DNA of 64,000 nucleotides from Thiobacillus sp. (GCA_024235835.1 JACKLQ010000002.1:372001-436000); one strand, 5' to 3'; numbered from the stretch's first letter, positions 37,628 to 46,304 are shown. Numbers and translations are program-made. The notes: a model not told the origin generated them from the letters alone.

Positions 37628-37650
37628 TCATGTAAACAGGCCGTTACAAT
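37621..37650 (+). promoter_or_regulatory. sigma-70-type promoter of the cytochrome c4 gene
   Basis: TTGGCA (37621-37626) and TACAAT (37645-37650) are separated by 18 bases, 47 bases before the ATG at 37698. The -35 element overlaps the first codons of the divergent engB. Confidence 0.55.
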
Positions 37651-37697
37651 GCCGCGATTTTCCCTTGCTGTCATTCCGGATATTTAAGGAGCGTTTC

Positions 37698-38312
37698 ATG
37701 AAAGCCTTCGCGCTGCTGACTGGCCTGCTGATTTCTGCCGTGGGCTTTTCCTCCCTCTCTTTCGCCAAGGGCGATGCCGCCAAGGCCCAGTCCATCGTCA
37801 ACAACGTGTGCGGCGCCTGCCACAACACCGATGGCAACAGCAACAATCCCATCTACCCCAGCCTGGCCGGCCAGCACCCCGAGTACATTGCCAAGCAGCT
37901 CACCGAGTTCCGCTCCGGCGCCCGCATGAACGCCACCATGGCCCCCAACGCCGCCAAGCTCTCCGATGACGACATCCAGAACCTGGCCGCCTACTTCAGC
38001 GCCCAGCAGCCCAAGCCCAAGCAGGCCAAGGATGCAGCCCTGGCCGCCGAAGGCATGAAGATCTACAAGGGCGGCAACCAGGGCAGCGGCGTACCCGCCT
38101 GCGCCTCCTGCCACGGCCCCGCCGGTGCCGGCATCCCCGTGCAGTTCCCCCGCCTGGGCAGCCAGCATGCCAAGTACGTGCTCTCCCAGTTGAAGAACTT
38201 CCGCAGCGGCGACCGCGCCAACGACGGCGGCAAGATGATGCAGGTCATCGCCCGCAAGATGACCGACCAGGAAATGAAGGCCGTGGCCGAATACATCTCC
38301 GGCCTGCGTTAA
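37698..38312 (+). CDS. diheme cytochrome c4
   Basis: Periplasmic electron carrier of 204 residues with a signal peptide (cleavage near SFA-K) and two homologous cytochrome c domains, each with a CxxCH heme site (CGACH and CASCH). Both domains are followed by the family pattern of an F-R-S-G stretch and late Met ligands. Cytochrome c4 usually passes electrons to cbb3-type or other terminal oxidases. The start has AAGGAG about 8 bases upstream and lies behind a plausible sigma-70 promoter. The monocistronic unit ends in a strong terminator. Confidence 0.94.
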   Translation: MKAFALLTGLLISAVGFSSLSFAKGDAAKAQSIVNNVCGACHNTDGNSNNPIYPSLAGQHPEYIAKQLTEFRSGARMNATMAPNAAKLSDDDIQNLAAYFSAQQPKPKQAKDAALAAEGMKIYKGGNQGSGVPACASCHGPAGAGIPVQFPRLGSQHAKYVLSQLKNFRSGDRANDGGKMMQVIARKMTDQEMKAVAEYISGLR

Positions 38313-38330
38313 GATTCTCTTCCTCCGAAG

Positions 38331-38360
38331 CGGCCCGCCTCGCGCGGGCCGTTTTCTTTT
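38331..38360 (+). terminator. rho-independent terminator after cytochrome c4
   Basis: An 8-bp GC-only stem CGGCCCGC / GCGGGCCG (38331-38338 and 38344-38351) with loop CTCGC is followed by TTTTCTTTT. Confidence 0.9.
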
Positions 38361-38372
38361 GTTCTGCCGCCC

Positions 38373-40370
38373 ATGTCCCAGTTCGACGACCTTAATCCGC
38401 AACAACGAGAAGCTGTAAAGTATCTCGACAGCCCCCTCCTGGTGCTGGCGGGCGCCGGCTCGGGCAAAACCCGGGTCATTACCCGCAAGATCGCCTACCT
38501 GGTCACCGGCTGTGGCATCGAGGCCCGCCATATCGCCGCCATCACCTTCACCAACAAGGCGGCGCGGGAAATGCGGGAACGGGTGTCCGAATTGCTCCCG
38601 GGTAAGGCGGCCCACGGCCTCACCGTCTCCACCTTCCACTCCCTGGGACTGCACATCCTGCGGGCCGAGGCCAGGCGCCTGGGCTACAAGCCCCGGTTTT
38701 CCGTGCTGGACGCCGCCGACGCCAACGGCATCCTGTCCGACATCCTCAAGAACCCGGACAAGGGCAGCCTGCGCCAGGCCGCTTCAGTCATTTCCAACTG
38801 GAAAAACGCCCTGCTCAGCCCCGCCGAGGCCCTGAAGGCGGCCGAAGACGAAGCCCAGCGCCAGGTGGCCGTGGCCTACCAGGCCTATCAGGACACCTTG
38901 CGGGCCTACCAGGCCATGGATTTCGACGACCTCATCCGCCTGCCGGTGGAACTGTTCCGCCTGCACCCGGACGCCCTGCAGACCTGGCAGGGCCGCCTAC
39001 GCTACCTATTGGTGGACGAATACCAGGACACCAACGGCGCCCAGTACGAGCTCATGAAGCTGCTGGCGGGCCCCATGGGCCGCTTCACCGCCGTGGGAGA
39101 CGACGACCAGGCCATTTATGCCTGGCGGGGCGCCGACGTGGAGAACCTGCGCCGCCTCACCACCGACTGGCCCCAGCTGAAGATCATTCCCCTTACCCAG
39201 AACTACCGCTCCAGCCAGCGCATCCTCAAGGCCGCCAACAGCGTCATCCGCAACAACCCCAGGCTGCACGAGAAGAACCTGTGGAGCGAGCTGGGTCTGG
39301 GGGACCACATCGAGATCGTGCAATGCCGGGACGACCGCCATGAGGCGGAAACCGTGGCCATGCGCATCTCCGCCCACAAGTTCGAGCATCGCACCCGCCA
39401 TGCCGACTATGCCGTGCTCTACCGGGGCAATCACCAGGCCAGGCTGGTGGAAGAAGCCCTGCGGGAGGCCAAGATTCCCTACCAGCTCTCCGGCGGCCAA
39501 TCCTTCTTCGACCGGGCGGAGATCAAGGACCTCACTGCCTATTTGCGCCTCATCGCCAACCAGGACGACGACCCCGCCTTCATCCGCGCCGCCACCACGC
39601 CCCGCCGGGGCATCGGTGCCGGCACCCTGGAAAAGCTGGGGGATCACGCCGGCAAGCGCCACGTCAGTCTGTTCGAGGCGGCCTTCGAGGAGGGTTTCCA
39701 GGCCCAGATGCAGGCCCGCCAGCTGGAACCCCTGGTGGAATTCTGCGACTTCATCAACCGCCTGGCCTTCCGGGCCGACAAGGAACCCGCCGGTCGCCTG
39801 CTGGAGGAACTGCTGGCCGCCATCCATTACGAGGAATGGCTCTACGGCAACGAAGACGACCGGTCCGCCAAGGTGAAGTGGGAGAACGTGAGGGAATTCG
39901 TGGACTGGCTGTCGAAAAAAGGCGAGGAAGACGACAAGAGCCTGAACGAACTCACCCAGACCGTGAGCCTCATGAACCTGCTGGAAGGCCGGGACGACAC
40001 CGAGGTGGATGCCGTGCGCCTGTCCACCCTCCATGCCGCCAAGGGCCTGGAGTTTCCCCACGTCTATCTGATCGGCGTGGAAGAAGAGATTCTTCCCCAC
40101 CGGGAATGTTTGGAGGGCCCCCGCCTGGAGGAGGAGCGCCGCCTGATGTACGTGGGCATCACCCGGGCCCGGCGGGGCCTGGTCATCACCCACTGCGCCA
40201 AGCGCAAGAAGGGGGGAGAGAACGTGCCCTGCGAACCTTCACGTTTTCTGTCGGAATTGGATGGGGGCGAGGTGAAGCGCTCCGGAGCCCCCGAAACAGA
40301 CCCCAACGCCACCAAGGCCGAGGGCCAGCGCCGCCTCTCCGCCCTGAAGGCCATGCTGGGCAGCAAATGA
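38373..40370 (+). CDS. rep: ATP-dependent DNA helicase Rep (UvrD/Rep family)
   Basis: SF1A 3'-5' DNA helicase that clears replication roadblocks. The 665-residue product has the Q motif (LNPQQREAV), Walker A AGAGSGKT (~residue 28), motif II VDEYQDTN, motif III DDQAIYAWRGA, motif IV QNYRSSQRIL, motif V LSTLHAAKGLEFPHVYLIGVEE and motif VI RLMYVGITRARRGL. The length is typical of Rep. It begins just after the cytochrome c4 terminator. Confidence 0.95.
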   Translation: MSQFDDLNPQQREAVKYLDSPLLVLAGAGSGKTRVITRKIAYLVTGCGIEARHIAAITFTNKAAREMRERVSELLPGKAAHGLTVSTFHSLGLHILRAEARRLGYKPRFSVLDAADANGILSDILKNPDKGSLRQAASVISNWKNALLSPAEALKAAEDEAQRQVAVAYQAYQDTLRAYQAMDFDDLIRLPVELFRLHPDALQTWQGRLRYLLVDEYQDTNGAQYELMKLLAGPMGRFTAVGDDDQAIYAWRGADVENLRRLTTDWPQLKIIPLTQNYRSSQRILKAANSVIRNNPRLHEKNLWSELGLGDHIEIVQCRDDRHEAETVAMRISAHKFEHRTRHADYAVLYRGNHQARLVEEALREAKIPYQLSGGQSFFDRAEIKDLTAYLRLIANQDDDPAFIRAATTPRRGIGAGTLEKLGDHAGKRHVSLFEAAFEEGFQAQMQARQLEPLVEFCDFINRLAFRADKEPAGRLLEELLAAIHYEEWLYGNEDDRSAKVKWENVREFVDWLSKKGEEDDKSLNELTQTVSLMNLLEGRDDTEVDAVRLSTLHAAKGLEFPHVYLIGVEEEILPHRECLEGPRLEEERRLMYVGITRARRGLVITHCAKRKKGGENVPCEPSRFLSELDGGEVKRSGAPETDPNATKAEGQRRLSALKAMLGSK

Positions 40371-40396
40371 AAACGCCGCCCGCAGGCGGCGTTTTC
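40369..40396. terminator. bidirectional terminator between rep and the cytochrome c5 gene
   Basis: A 12-bp stem GAAAACGCCGCC / GGCGGCGTTTTC with a CGCA loop has A/T-rich feet on both sides and starts inside the rep stop codon. It serves both convergent genes. Confidence 0.9.
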
Positions 40397-40413
40397 TGGC
40401 GGCTTCCGAAGCC

Positions 40414-41214
40414 TTACTGCTTCACGGCCGGCTTGGCGGCGGCCATCGCTGCCTTGGCCTGGTCGATCATGTAGTCCACGGCGACGATGGTGTCGGCATC
40501 GGACAGTTTCTCGTTGCCGCCCTTGGCGGGACCGCCGAAGCTGCCCTTGATGGCGGCGGTATACAGGTAGTCCCGGCCTTCCTTCATCAGGGCTGCCCAG
40601 GCCTGGGTGTCGTTCAGTTTCTGGGCACCAGTCTTGCCGGTGTCATGGCAGTAGGCGCAGTTCTCGGCGTACACCACCTTGCCCCGGGCCAGTTCGGCGG
40701 CGGTGGGCTCCTTTTCCTTCTTCAAGGTGGGCTCGAACTTGCCGCCGGCGACGTTGGTCATGTACACGATGCCCCGGGCCACTTCCAGGTCGGACAGGTC
40801 CGGCTCGCCGCCCCGGGCAGGCATCTTGTTGAAACCGTTGAGGGCATGCACGAGCAGGGTGTCATACCCCTTGGCGATGCGGGGGCCCCAGTCCTTGGAT
40901 TCCTTGAACTTGGGCGAGCCCAGGGCGCCGGAGGCGTGGCAACCGGCGCAGATCTCGTTGTAGACCTGCTCGCCGGTCAGTTCCACCTTGGGGGCATTGG
41001 GGTCCACCGCGACGGACTTGCCGAAGGGCTGGATGCGAGACTGGACAGCCTGGTCGGAGACAGGCGCCGCATCCTCCTGGCCCATGCGGCCCTGGATGCC
41101 TATAAACAGCATAACGATGAGAAAAATCGCCAGACCGGGGGCGAACAAACCACCCAGAGTGGCAATAAGGAAGTCCTTCGGCGTGGTTTTGGTCATCTCG
41201 TGATGGTCGGCCAT
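40414..41214 (-). CDS. membrane-anchored diheme cytochrome c5-family protein
   Basis: Protein of 266 residues with an uncleaved N-terminal transmembrane helix (FAPGLAIFLIVMLFIGIQG, ~residues 24-42) and two cytochrome c domains with CxxCH sites CAGCH and CAYCH, each with downstream Met ligands (NKMPARGG; GNEKLSD region). Cytochrome c5 types carry electrons between the bc1 complex or c4 and oxidases or reductases. The ATG at 41214 (MADHHEMTKTTPKDF) is chosen; eleven more codons are open upstream, and a Met at 41196 is the alternative. Confidence 0.9.
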   Translation of the reverse strand: MADHHEMTKTTPKDFLIATLGGLFAPGLAIFLIVMLFIGIQGRMGQEDAAPVSDQAVQSRIQPFGKSVAVDPNAPKVELTGEQVYNEICAGCHASGALGSPKFKESKDWGPRIAKGYDTLLVHALNGFNKMPARGGEPDLSDLEVARGIVYMTNVAGGKFEPTLKKEKEPTAAELARGKVVYAENCAYCHDTGKTGAQKLNDTQAWAALMKEGRDYLYTAAIKGSFGGPAKGGNEKLSDADTIVAVDYMIDQAKAAMAAAKPAVKQ

Positions 41215-41274
41215 GGCGCAGTTCTCAATAACGGGGGTCGGTTGCAAAAACCTGCTGATTATACGGTCATATGC

Positions 41275-41303
41275 CTGACCGGCGTGAAGTGCTGTGCTAT
41301 TCT
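41275..41303 (+). promoter_or_regulatory. sigma-70-type promoter of tRNA-Arg
   Basis: CTGACC (41275-41280) and TATTCT (41298-41303) are separated by exactly 17 bases, and the tRNA begins 12 bases after the -10 element, with a GC-rich discriminator as expected for a stable RNA gene. Confidence 0.55.
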
Positions 41304-41314
41304 TCGCGGCCCGC

Positions 41315-41391
41315 GCGCCCGTAGCTCAGCTGGATAGAGTACTGCCCTCCGAAGGCAGGGGTCGCACGTTCGAATCGTGTCGGGCGCGCCA
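41315..41391 (+). tRNA. tRNA-Arg (anticodon CCG)
   Basis: Acceptor GCGCCCG / CGGGCGC, D arm GCTCAGCTGGATAGAGT, anticodon arm CTGCC-CTCCGAA-GGCAG, T arm with GTTCGAATC, discriminator G and encoded CCA. It reads CGG codons. Confidence 0.97.
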
Positions 41392-41507
41392 ATTCCCATC
41401 TCGGCCCCTCCCCGCCTGCGCCAGGTCAAGGCCAGGCTTGCCAGGTCGGCCTGTTCCTCTATCATCCCCTGCACCTCATTCCCTTTCACGAAGTGCCAGG
41501 AACAGCC

Positions 41508-42668
41508 ATGCAGTCAGGTCCCCGCGAGATCACCACGCCCTTCCGTCCCATTCCCCTGGACGTGCCCGAGGGCATGAAGCCCAACGAGTTCTTCAACAGC
41601 ACGGAGAACCTGAACGACCTGGTGCACAACAACGGCCTGCTGCAGAACCCGGAGGGCCTGCTGCTGTACCGCAAGGCCCTGGGCCACAGCAACGAGTTCG
41701 ACGCCTCCATCATCTACAACACCTCCCGCGCCATCCTGGACCCCCTGGGTCGCCCGGTACGCCGCACCCAGGTGCCGGAGGCGGTGAAGAACGTGTGGAA
41801 CCGGATGAACGCCATCATCTACGACTACATGCTGGAGCAATACCCGGACCCGGAGAAACACCTGGTCCTGGCCGGGGAGGCCAGCCTGGACGCCACCTGG
41901 CCCCTGACTTCCCCCGGCGTGCCCAGTATCCGCATGCTGCACAACCACTTCATCGTCTTCAACAAGGAAGAACTGGCCGCCGCCCCCGTGGCGGACGAGA
42001 ACAACCCCAACCTCACCGACGGCGGCCAGCATTCCCTGTTCCAGGCCTATCTGCGCGATGTTTACCGGGCCTTCTTCGATGAACTGGACCTGGAGATCCT
42101 GCGTCCCTGCACGCCCGGGTCCTGCAAGATCGCCATCACCGGCTATCCCCAGGGCCTGCCCAGCTGGGAGGTGACGGGGGGCGCGGCGTCCCTGAAGGAA
42201 ATCCGCTTCTGGAAGGAATACGACACCCTGCTCAAGGGCTTCATCGACTTCTACCGCACCTTCTTCAGCCAGGTGTCCACCCGCAACGCGCCCCTGCCAA
42301 GGGATATCCACTTCCCGGAACTGGTTGAGGACAAGCTCCAGTTCAACAACGACTTCCTCAAGACCGCCAAGATGGTGCGGGACCGCTGCATCAAGGACGC
42401 CAAGTACGCCAACGCCATCCGCTGGCAGCCGGCCTTCAAGCAGCTCATCTACCGCAACGACGCCGGCAAGCTCATCGTCACCATCAGCCAGAATTCCATC
42501 GGCAACGCCATCACGGAACTCCTGGGCGTGGTGGTGAACCGCCGCCCGGACGCCGACGCCTACGGCCGCGCCGAGCCGGCCCTCATCGCCCGTCTGCTGG
42601 AGGTGCGCCGCCGCCTGGTGGAGGCGGACCTGGGTGACACCATCGCCACGCCCTACTGGGACGCCTGA
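41508..42668 (+). CDS. conserved hypothetical protein, function unknown
   Basis: A 386-residue, apparently cytoplasmic protein with no signal peptide or transmembrane segment. The start at 41508 is supported by AGGAA 5 bases upstream. Codon use matches the core genes and the frame is clean. Conspicuous segments are the N-terminal MKPNEFFNSTENLNDLVHNNG, a central GEASLDATWPLTSPG followed by SIRMLHNHFIVFNKEE (two His flanking Asn before a hydrophobic strand, reminiscent of HIT/GalT nucleotide-transfer motifs but not a match), and AITGYPQGLPSWEVTGG. I do not recognise the family. Its 3' end overlaps a convergent lipoprotein gene by 16 bases. Confidence 0.8.
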   Translation: MQSGPREITTPFRPIPLDVPEGMKPNEFFNSTENLNDLVHNNGLLQNPEGLLLYRKALGHSNEFDASIIYNTSRAILDPLGRPVRRTQVPEAVKNVWNRMNAIIYDYMLEQYPDPEKHLVLAGEASLDATWPLTSPGVPSIRMLHNHFIVFNKEELAAAPVADENNPNLTDGGQHSLFQAYLRDVYRAFFDELDLEILRPCTPGSCKIAITGYPQGLPSWEVTGGAASLKEIRFWKEYDTLLKGFIDFYRTFFSQVSTRNAPLPRDIHFPELVEDKLQFNNDFLKTAKMVRDRCIKDAKYANAIRWQPAFKQLIYRNDAGKLIVTISQNSIGNAITELLGVVVNRRPDADAYGRAEPALIARLLEVRRRLVEADLGDTIATPYWDA

Positions 42669-42874
42669 TCCGCGGCCCGAAGGGTCTCATCCAGACGTTG
42701 CTGCTGCAGTTGCTGCGCGGCTTCCATCTGCCGCTGCACGTCCTGCTGAATCCGCTTTGCCTCCTCGGCCTCCTGGGCCTTGAGGGAGGCCTGAATGGCG
42801 GCGGTGCCCACCGTTTCCGCACCACAGCCCATCATCAGCAGGCCCAGCATAAAAGGCGCAATCCACCGCTTCAT
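42653..42874 (-). CDS. small lipoprotein, function unknown
   Basis: A 73-residue lipoprotein with signal WIAPFMLGLLMMGCGAE (lipobox MMGC) and a highly charged, Gln-rich helical tail (EAEEAKRIQQDVQRQMEAAQ and on), likely a coiled coil in the periplasm. It starts at the ATG at 42874 with AGGAG 6 bases upstream; a Met two codons earlier would sit on that site. It overlaps the convergent 41508 gene by 16 bases. Confidence 0.75.
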   Translation of the reverse strand: MKRWIAPFMLGLLMMGCGAETVGTAAIQASLKAQEAEEAKRIQQDVQRQMEAAQQLQQQRLDETLRAADQASQ

Positions 42875-42931
42875 GACCATCTCCTAATAGCTCGCCTTCC
42901 CAAAGCGTAGGCCCGCCGGAGGGCAGCGCAA

Positions 42932-42958
42932 ATAAAAAAGCCCGCCTAGGCGGGCTTT
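42932..42958 (-). terminator. rho-independent terminator of csp
   Basis: A 10-bp stem AAAGCCCGCC / GGCGGGCTTT with a 2-base centre is followed on the minus strand by TTTATT, 18 bases past the csp stop. Confidence 0.88.
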
Positions 42959-42976
42959 CAGGAAAGCGGGAAACGC

Positions 42977-43180
42977 TCAGAGGGGGCGGATATTGGAGGC
43001 CTGCTTACCCTTGGGACCCGTGGTCACCTCGAACTCCACCTTCTGGTCTTCCTTCAGGCTCTTGAAGCCCTTGGACTGAATCGCGGAGAAGTGTGCAAAG
43101 AGGTCCTCACCGCCTTCGTCGGGAGTAATGAAGCCAAAACCCTTAGCGTCGTTGAACCACTTAACGGTACCAGTTGCCAT
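42977..43180 (-). CDS. cold-shock-domain protein, CspA/CspE type
   Basis: Single cold-shock domain of 67 residues binding RNA and single-stranded DNA. RNP1 reads KGFGFI, RNP2 LFAHFSAI, and the typical start is [14 protein letters not shown]. The 266 bases between its ATG and the next upstream feature leave room for the long structured leader usual for cold-shock genes. It has its own terminator. Confidence 0.95.
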   Translation of the reverse strand: MATGTVKWFNDAKGFGFITPDEGGEDLFAHFSAIQSKGFKSLKEDQKVEFEVTTGPKGKQASNIRPL

Positions 43181-43361
43181 ATTGAATCATCCTAAATGCG
43201 TGAATGGACTGACGGGCATACCCCCGCCACGCAAGCGCCAAGCCAGGGGTGCAACTGAAATACCAACCAAGGGTAGGGAACAGCCGAACAAACACCACTT
43301 GAGAACCTGCGCGCGTGACTCTACAGCAGCGTTTTCGCGGCAACAAGCACCCACATGCATT

Positions 43362-43383
43362 TAAGAAAATCATGATTTTCTTA
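43362..43383. promoter_or_regulatory. perfect 22-bp AT-rich palindrome
   Basis: TAAGAAAATCA followed by its exact complement TGATTTTCTTA, in an AT-rich patch inside a GC-rich region. ATGCAT hexamers flank it at 43355-43360 and 43403-43408. A small hairpin GGCTCA-CGCCA-TGAGCC (43384-43400) abuts it. It lies between the leader of csp (minus) and a small plus-strand ORF at 43447. An operator is the simplest reading. Confidence 0.6.
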
Positions 43384-43446
43384 GGCTCACGCCATGAGCC
43401 CCATGCATTCCACAATGGCTCCACCCTGGCCACTGGAGCACGCACC

Positions 43447-43554
43447 ATGAAATCCCCCTCCCTCACCCGCTGTCTTCATCACCCCGACGGCCTGGTCCTG
43501 CTGGTCAGCCTGGTCTCCCTGGCATTGACCATAGGCTCCACGCTGCTGGGTTGA
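43447..43554 (+). CDS. putative 35-residue membrane peptide
   Basis: The ATG at 43447 has GGAG 8 bases upstream. The product has a short basic/His head (KSPSLTRCLHHPDG) and one hydrophobic helix (LVLLVSLVSLALTIGSTLLG) that would span the membrane. It lies downstream of the 22-bp palindrome and ends before the convergent acetyltransferase gene. Supporting evidence is only the start site, hydrophobicity and position; it may not be expressed. Confidence 0.35.
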   Translation: MKSPSLTRCLHHPDGLVLLVSLVSLALTIGSTLLG

Positions 43555-43584
43555 TCTGCGCCTCGACGTAACCGGAAGCCGCCC

Positions 43585-44727
43585 TCAGGTCATGGTTCCC
43601 TGAGCCTGCCTGAAAGGCAGCCGGGCGGCCATCTCCGCCTGGTAATCCACCATGGCTGCATCCTCCCGCACCAGGAAGCGGGCGACCGCCAGCCTCATGG
43701 GCCCATCCGCGATCCAGTAGCCCGACCAGGTGGACTGGGGTTCGAAGCCGCGGGCCAGCTTGTGCTCCCCCTGGGCGCCCGGCTCGAAGCGTTCCAGGCC
43801 CTGGGCGATGGCGTACTCGATGGCGCTGTAATAACAAAGCTCGAAATGCAGACCCGGACAGGCCATGTCCGCCCCCCAGTGGCGGCCATGGAGGGTAGTG
43901 GCGTCCCGGTAGCAGATGGCGGAGGCCACCGGTGTCTCGCCATTCCAGGCCACGAACACCACCATTTGACGCCCCAGGGAAGCGCCCACGGACTCGAAGA
44001 ACGCCTTGGAGAAGGCCGGGTGATTGCCGTGGCGCACGAAGGTATCCCGGTAATGGCGGTGGATAGCTTCCCAAAGCGGGGCATCGATCTGATCGCCGTA
44101 GCGTACCTCGATGCGCAGCCCCGCTTCCTGCACGCCGCGCCGCTCCCGCTTCAGCTTCTTGCGCTTCTCCGCACTGAAACCGTCGAGAAAATCAGCGAAA
44201 TCCCGATAACTCCGGTTAAGCCAGTGGAACTGGACCCCTCGCCGCAACAGCAGCCCGGCCGACTCCAGCAAGGCCTTTTCGCCCTCCTCCACGAACAGGC
44301 ACTGCCAACTGGACACTTTCATCTCCGCCACCAGGGCTTTCGCAGCATCGACCAGTTGGGCCCTTGCCTCTTCCCCGACCCGGCTCAGCAGACGCGGCCC
44401 TGGCGAAGGGGTGAAAGGCACGCCGGTGACCAGCTTGGGGTAGTAGGACATCCCCGCCTGGCGCCATGCCCCGGCCCAGTCCCAATCCCGGGAGAAGTCG
44501 CCGAAGGAGTTGTAGCGCTGGTAGAGGGGCAGCAACCCCGAAATCCGGTTCGCGTCATCCCGCAATACAAGATGCATGGGCTGCCAGTCCAGGGCCTCTG
44601 CGGCCGCCCCGGTCCTTTCCGCCGCCCCCAGGAAGGCGCGGCTGACGAAGGGATCCCCGGCCGTGGCCAGGGCTTGCCAGTCCGCTTCCGGCAGATCGTC
44701 AGCGCCTGCAAGCAACTGCGGCGACAT
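43585..44727 (-). CDS. GNAT/FemAB-like acyltransferase (DUF482, PF04339 type)
   Basis: A 380-residue protein of the FemAB-like family often labelled peptidoglycan biosynthesis protein. It has two tandem GNAT-fold halves. Typical segments are WQPMHLVLRDDANRISGLLPLY, the conserved FSRDWDWAGAW, KRKKLKRERR in the middle and AICYRDATTLHGRHWGA with FELCYYSAIEYAI in the second half. The substrate is not established. It is 3 bases downstream of the DUF938 methyltransferase, suggesting one transcript. Confidence 0.85.
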   Translation of the reverse strand: MSPQLLAGADDLPEADWQALATAGDPFVSRAFLGAAERTGAAAEALDWQPMHLVLRDDANRISGLLPLYQRYNSFGDFSRDWDWAGAWRQAGMSYYPKLVTGVPFTPSPGPRLLSRVGEEARAQLVDAAKALVAEMKVSSWQCLFVEEGEKALLESAGLLLRRGVQFHWLNRSYRDFADFLDGFSAEKRKKLKRERRGVQEAGLRIEVRYGDQIDAPLWEAIHRHYRDTFVRHGNHPAFSKAFFESVGASLGRQMVVFVAWNGETPVASAICYRDATTLHGRHWGADMACPGLHFELCYYSAIEYAIAQGLERFEPGAQGEHKLARGFEPQSTWSGYWIADGPMRLAVARFLVREDAAMVDYQAEMAARLPFRQAQGTMT

Positions 44728-44730
44728 GCC

Positions 44731-45345
44731 TCAAAGACCCGGGTCCGCGCCTGCCCTCGCCCGGCGCCACACCAGGCAGCGGTTGTTGGCGGGCATGGCC
44801 CGGTCCTCCACCAGCACCAGGCCGATGCCCCGGGCAAGAGCATCCACCGCCTCGAAATCCCGGATGCCCTGATGGGCGCCCCGTTCCTTCAGCCAAATCT
44901 CGAAGGCGGCATTGCTCTCGCTGGTGAATTGGCCGCCGTAATTGAAAGGCCCGTATATGATCAGCTTGAAATCGGCCGCCATGATGACAGGCATCCCGGT
45001 GAACAGGCGTTCCACGGCCTCCCAGGCCATGATGTGCAGGCAGTTGGCGCTGAATACCCCGTCGAAGCGCTGCGCCGGCCAGTCTCCAGACACGTCCAAT
45101 TCCAGGGTGGGCGGCGTGTTGGGCAGGAGGGCCTCATCCAGCCAGGCCTGGATACCGGCCAGGTTCTCCGTGCGGTCGGAAGCCTGCCAGGTCAGATGGG
45201 GCAGGGCGGCGGCGAAATACACCGCATGCTGGCCCGTGCCGCTGCCAATCTCCAGCACTCGGCTTCGATCCATGAAGTGGTCACGCAACACCTCAAGAAT
45301 GGGGTCACGATTGCGGTCACAGGAAGGGGCGTGGGGTTTTTCCAT
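44731..45345 (-). CDS. DUF938-family class I SAM-dependent methyltransferase
   Basis: A 204-residue protein with SAM motif VLEIGSGTGQHAVYFA (~residue 30) and the DUF938 signatures SCDRNRDPILEVL at the N-terminus, SANCLHIMAWEAVERLF, and IIYGPFNYGGQFTSESNAAF. The physiological substrate is unknown. It precedes the FemAB-like gene by 3 bases in a two-gene minus-strand unit next to tRNA-Ala. Confidence 0.9.
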   Translation of the reverse strand: MEKPHAPSCDRNRDPILEVLRDHFMDRSRVLEIGSGTGQHAVYFAAALPHLTWQASDRTENLAGIQAWLDEALLPNTPPTLELDVSGDWPAQRFDGVFSANCLHIMAWEAVERLFTGMPVIMAADFKLIIYGPFNYGGQFTSESNAAFEIWLKERGAHQGIRDFEAVDALARGIGLVLVEDRAMPANNRCLVWRRARAGADPGL

Positions 45346-45402
45346 GGGGCTGGCGCATCAGGTTCGATGAGCCTTTTTACACGGAAAGTCTGGCTGTTGG
45401 GG

Positions 45403-45478
<76 letters not shown>

Positions 45479-45521
45479 CCAGAAAGCTGGCGCGAAGTAT
45501 AGCTAAAAGCCCTATTCCATC

Positions 45522-46304
45522 CTAGCGAGCCCTGCCCCTCGCCAGCAGCCAGATGCCGATGAGCACCATGGGCAGGGACAACCATTGGCCCATGCTCACC
45601 ATATAAGAATGGCCGAAGATGCCGGCGTCAGGTTCGCGGAAGTATTCGGCGACGAAGCGGAACACGCCGTAACCGATCAGGAAGACGCCGGACACCGCGC
45701 CCACCGGGCGGGGTTTCGCCGAGTAGATCCACAGCAACACGAACAGGCACAGTCCCTCCAGCCCCGTCTGGTAGAGCTGGGACGGGTGGCGGGGAATCTG
45801 GTCCACATGGGGGAACACCATGGCCCAGGGCAGGTCCGGCGGCGCGGCACGGCCCCAGAGCTCGCCGTTGACGAAGTTGCCGATACGGCCGAAGGCCAGG
45901 CCCAGGGGTACCAGGGGGGCGACGAAATCCCCCACCTGGAGGAAGCTGCGGCCGGTCTTGCGGCCGAAGGCCCACAGGGTGACCAGTACGCCGATGAGGC
46001 CGCCGTGGAAGGACATGCCCCCCTTCCACACGGCGAGGATTTCCGCCGGATGGGCCAGGTAATATCCCGGCTCGTAGAACAGCACCTGGCCCAGGCGCCC
46101 CCCCAGCACCACCCCCAGCACGCCCCAGAACAGCAGGTCGTCCAAATCCTTCTTGTTCCAGCCCAGGTCCGGCCGGGTGGCGATGCGCCGCCGCCCCAGC
46201 AGGATGAAGGCGATGAAGGCCGCCAGGTACATGAGGCCGTACCAGTGCACCGCCAGGGGGCCCAGCTTGATGGCGATGGGATCGATGTCGGGGTAAACGA
46301 GCAT
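45522..46304 (-). CDS. lgt: phosphatidylglycerol-prolipoprotein diacylglyceryl transferase
   Basis: Inner-membrane enzyme that adds diacylglycerol to the lipobox Cys of prolipoproteins, the first step for the PilP, PrsT and other lipoproteins of this window. The 260-residue product has about seven transmembrane helices, the HWYGLMYL start, [11 protein letters not shown] (catalytic His) and [14 protein letters not shown] (Lgt signature). I place the start at 46304 ([16 protein letters not shown]) by homology; a Met 23 codons upstream is open but not family-like. Divergent from ilvD. Confidence 0.94.
   Translation of the reverse strand: MLVYPDIDPIAIKLGPLAVHWYGLMYLAAFIAFILLGRRRIATRPDLGWNKKDLDDLLFWGVLGVVLGGRLGQVLFYEPGYYLAHPAEILAVWKGGMSFHGGLIGVLVTLWAFGRKTGRSFLQVGDFVAPLVPLGLAFGRIGNFVNGELWGRAAPPDLPWAMVFPHVDQIPRHPSQLYQTGLEGLCLFVLLWIYSAKPRPVGAVSGVFLIGYGVFRFVAEYFREPDAGIFGHSYMVSMGQWLSLPMVLIGIWLLARGRAR

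Noticed and set aside
37621..37640. TGGCACTCATG as a possible sigma-54 -24 box before the cytochrome c4 gene
   Set aside because: No GC at the required 12-base distance; the same bases fit a sigma-70 -35 element with TACAAT downstream.
41294..42082. 262-codon plus-strand open frame starting before tRNA-Arg
   Set aside because: Its first residues ([20 protein letters not shown]) are the usual false translation of a tRNA-Arg gene; the rest is a shadow of the 41508 gene.
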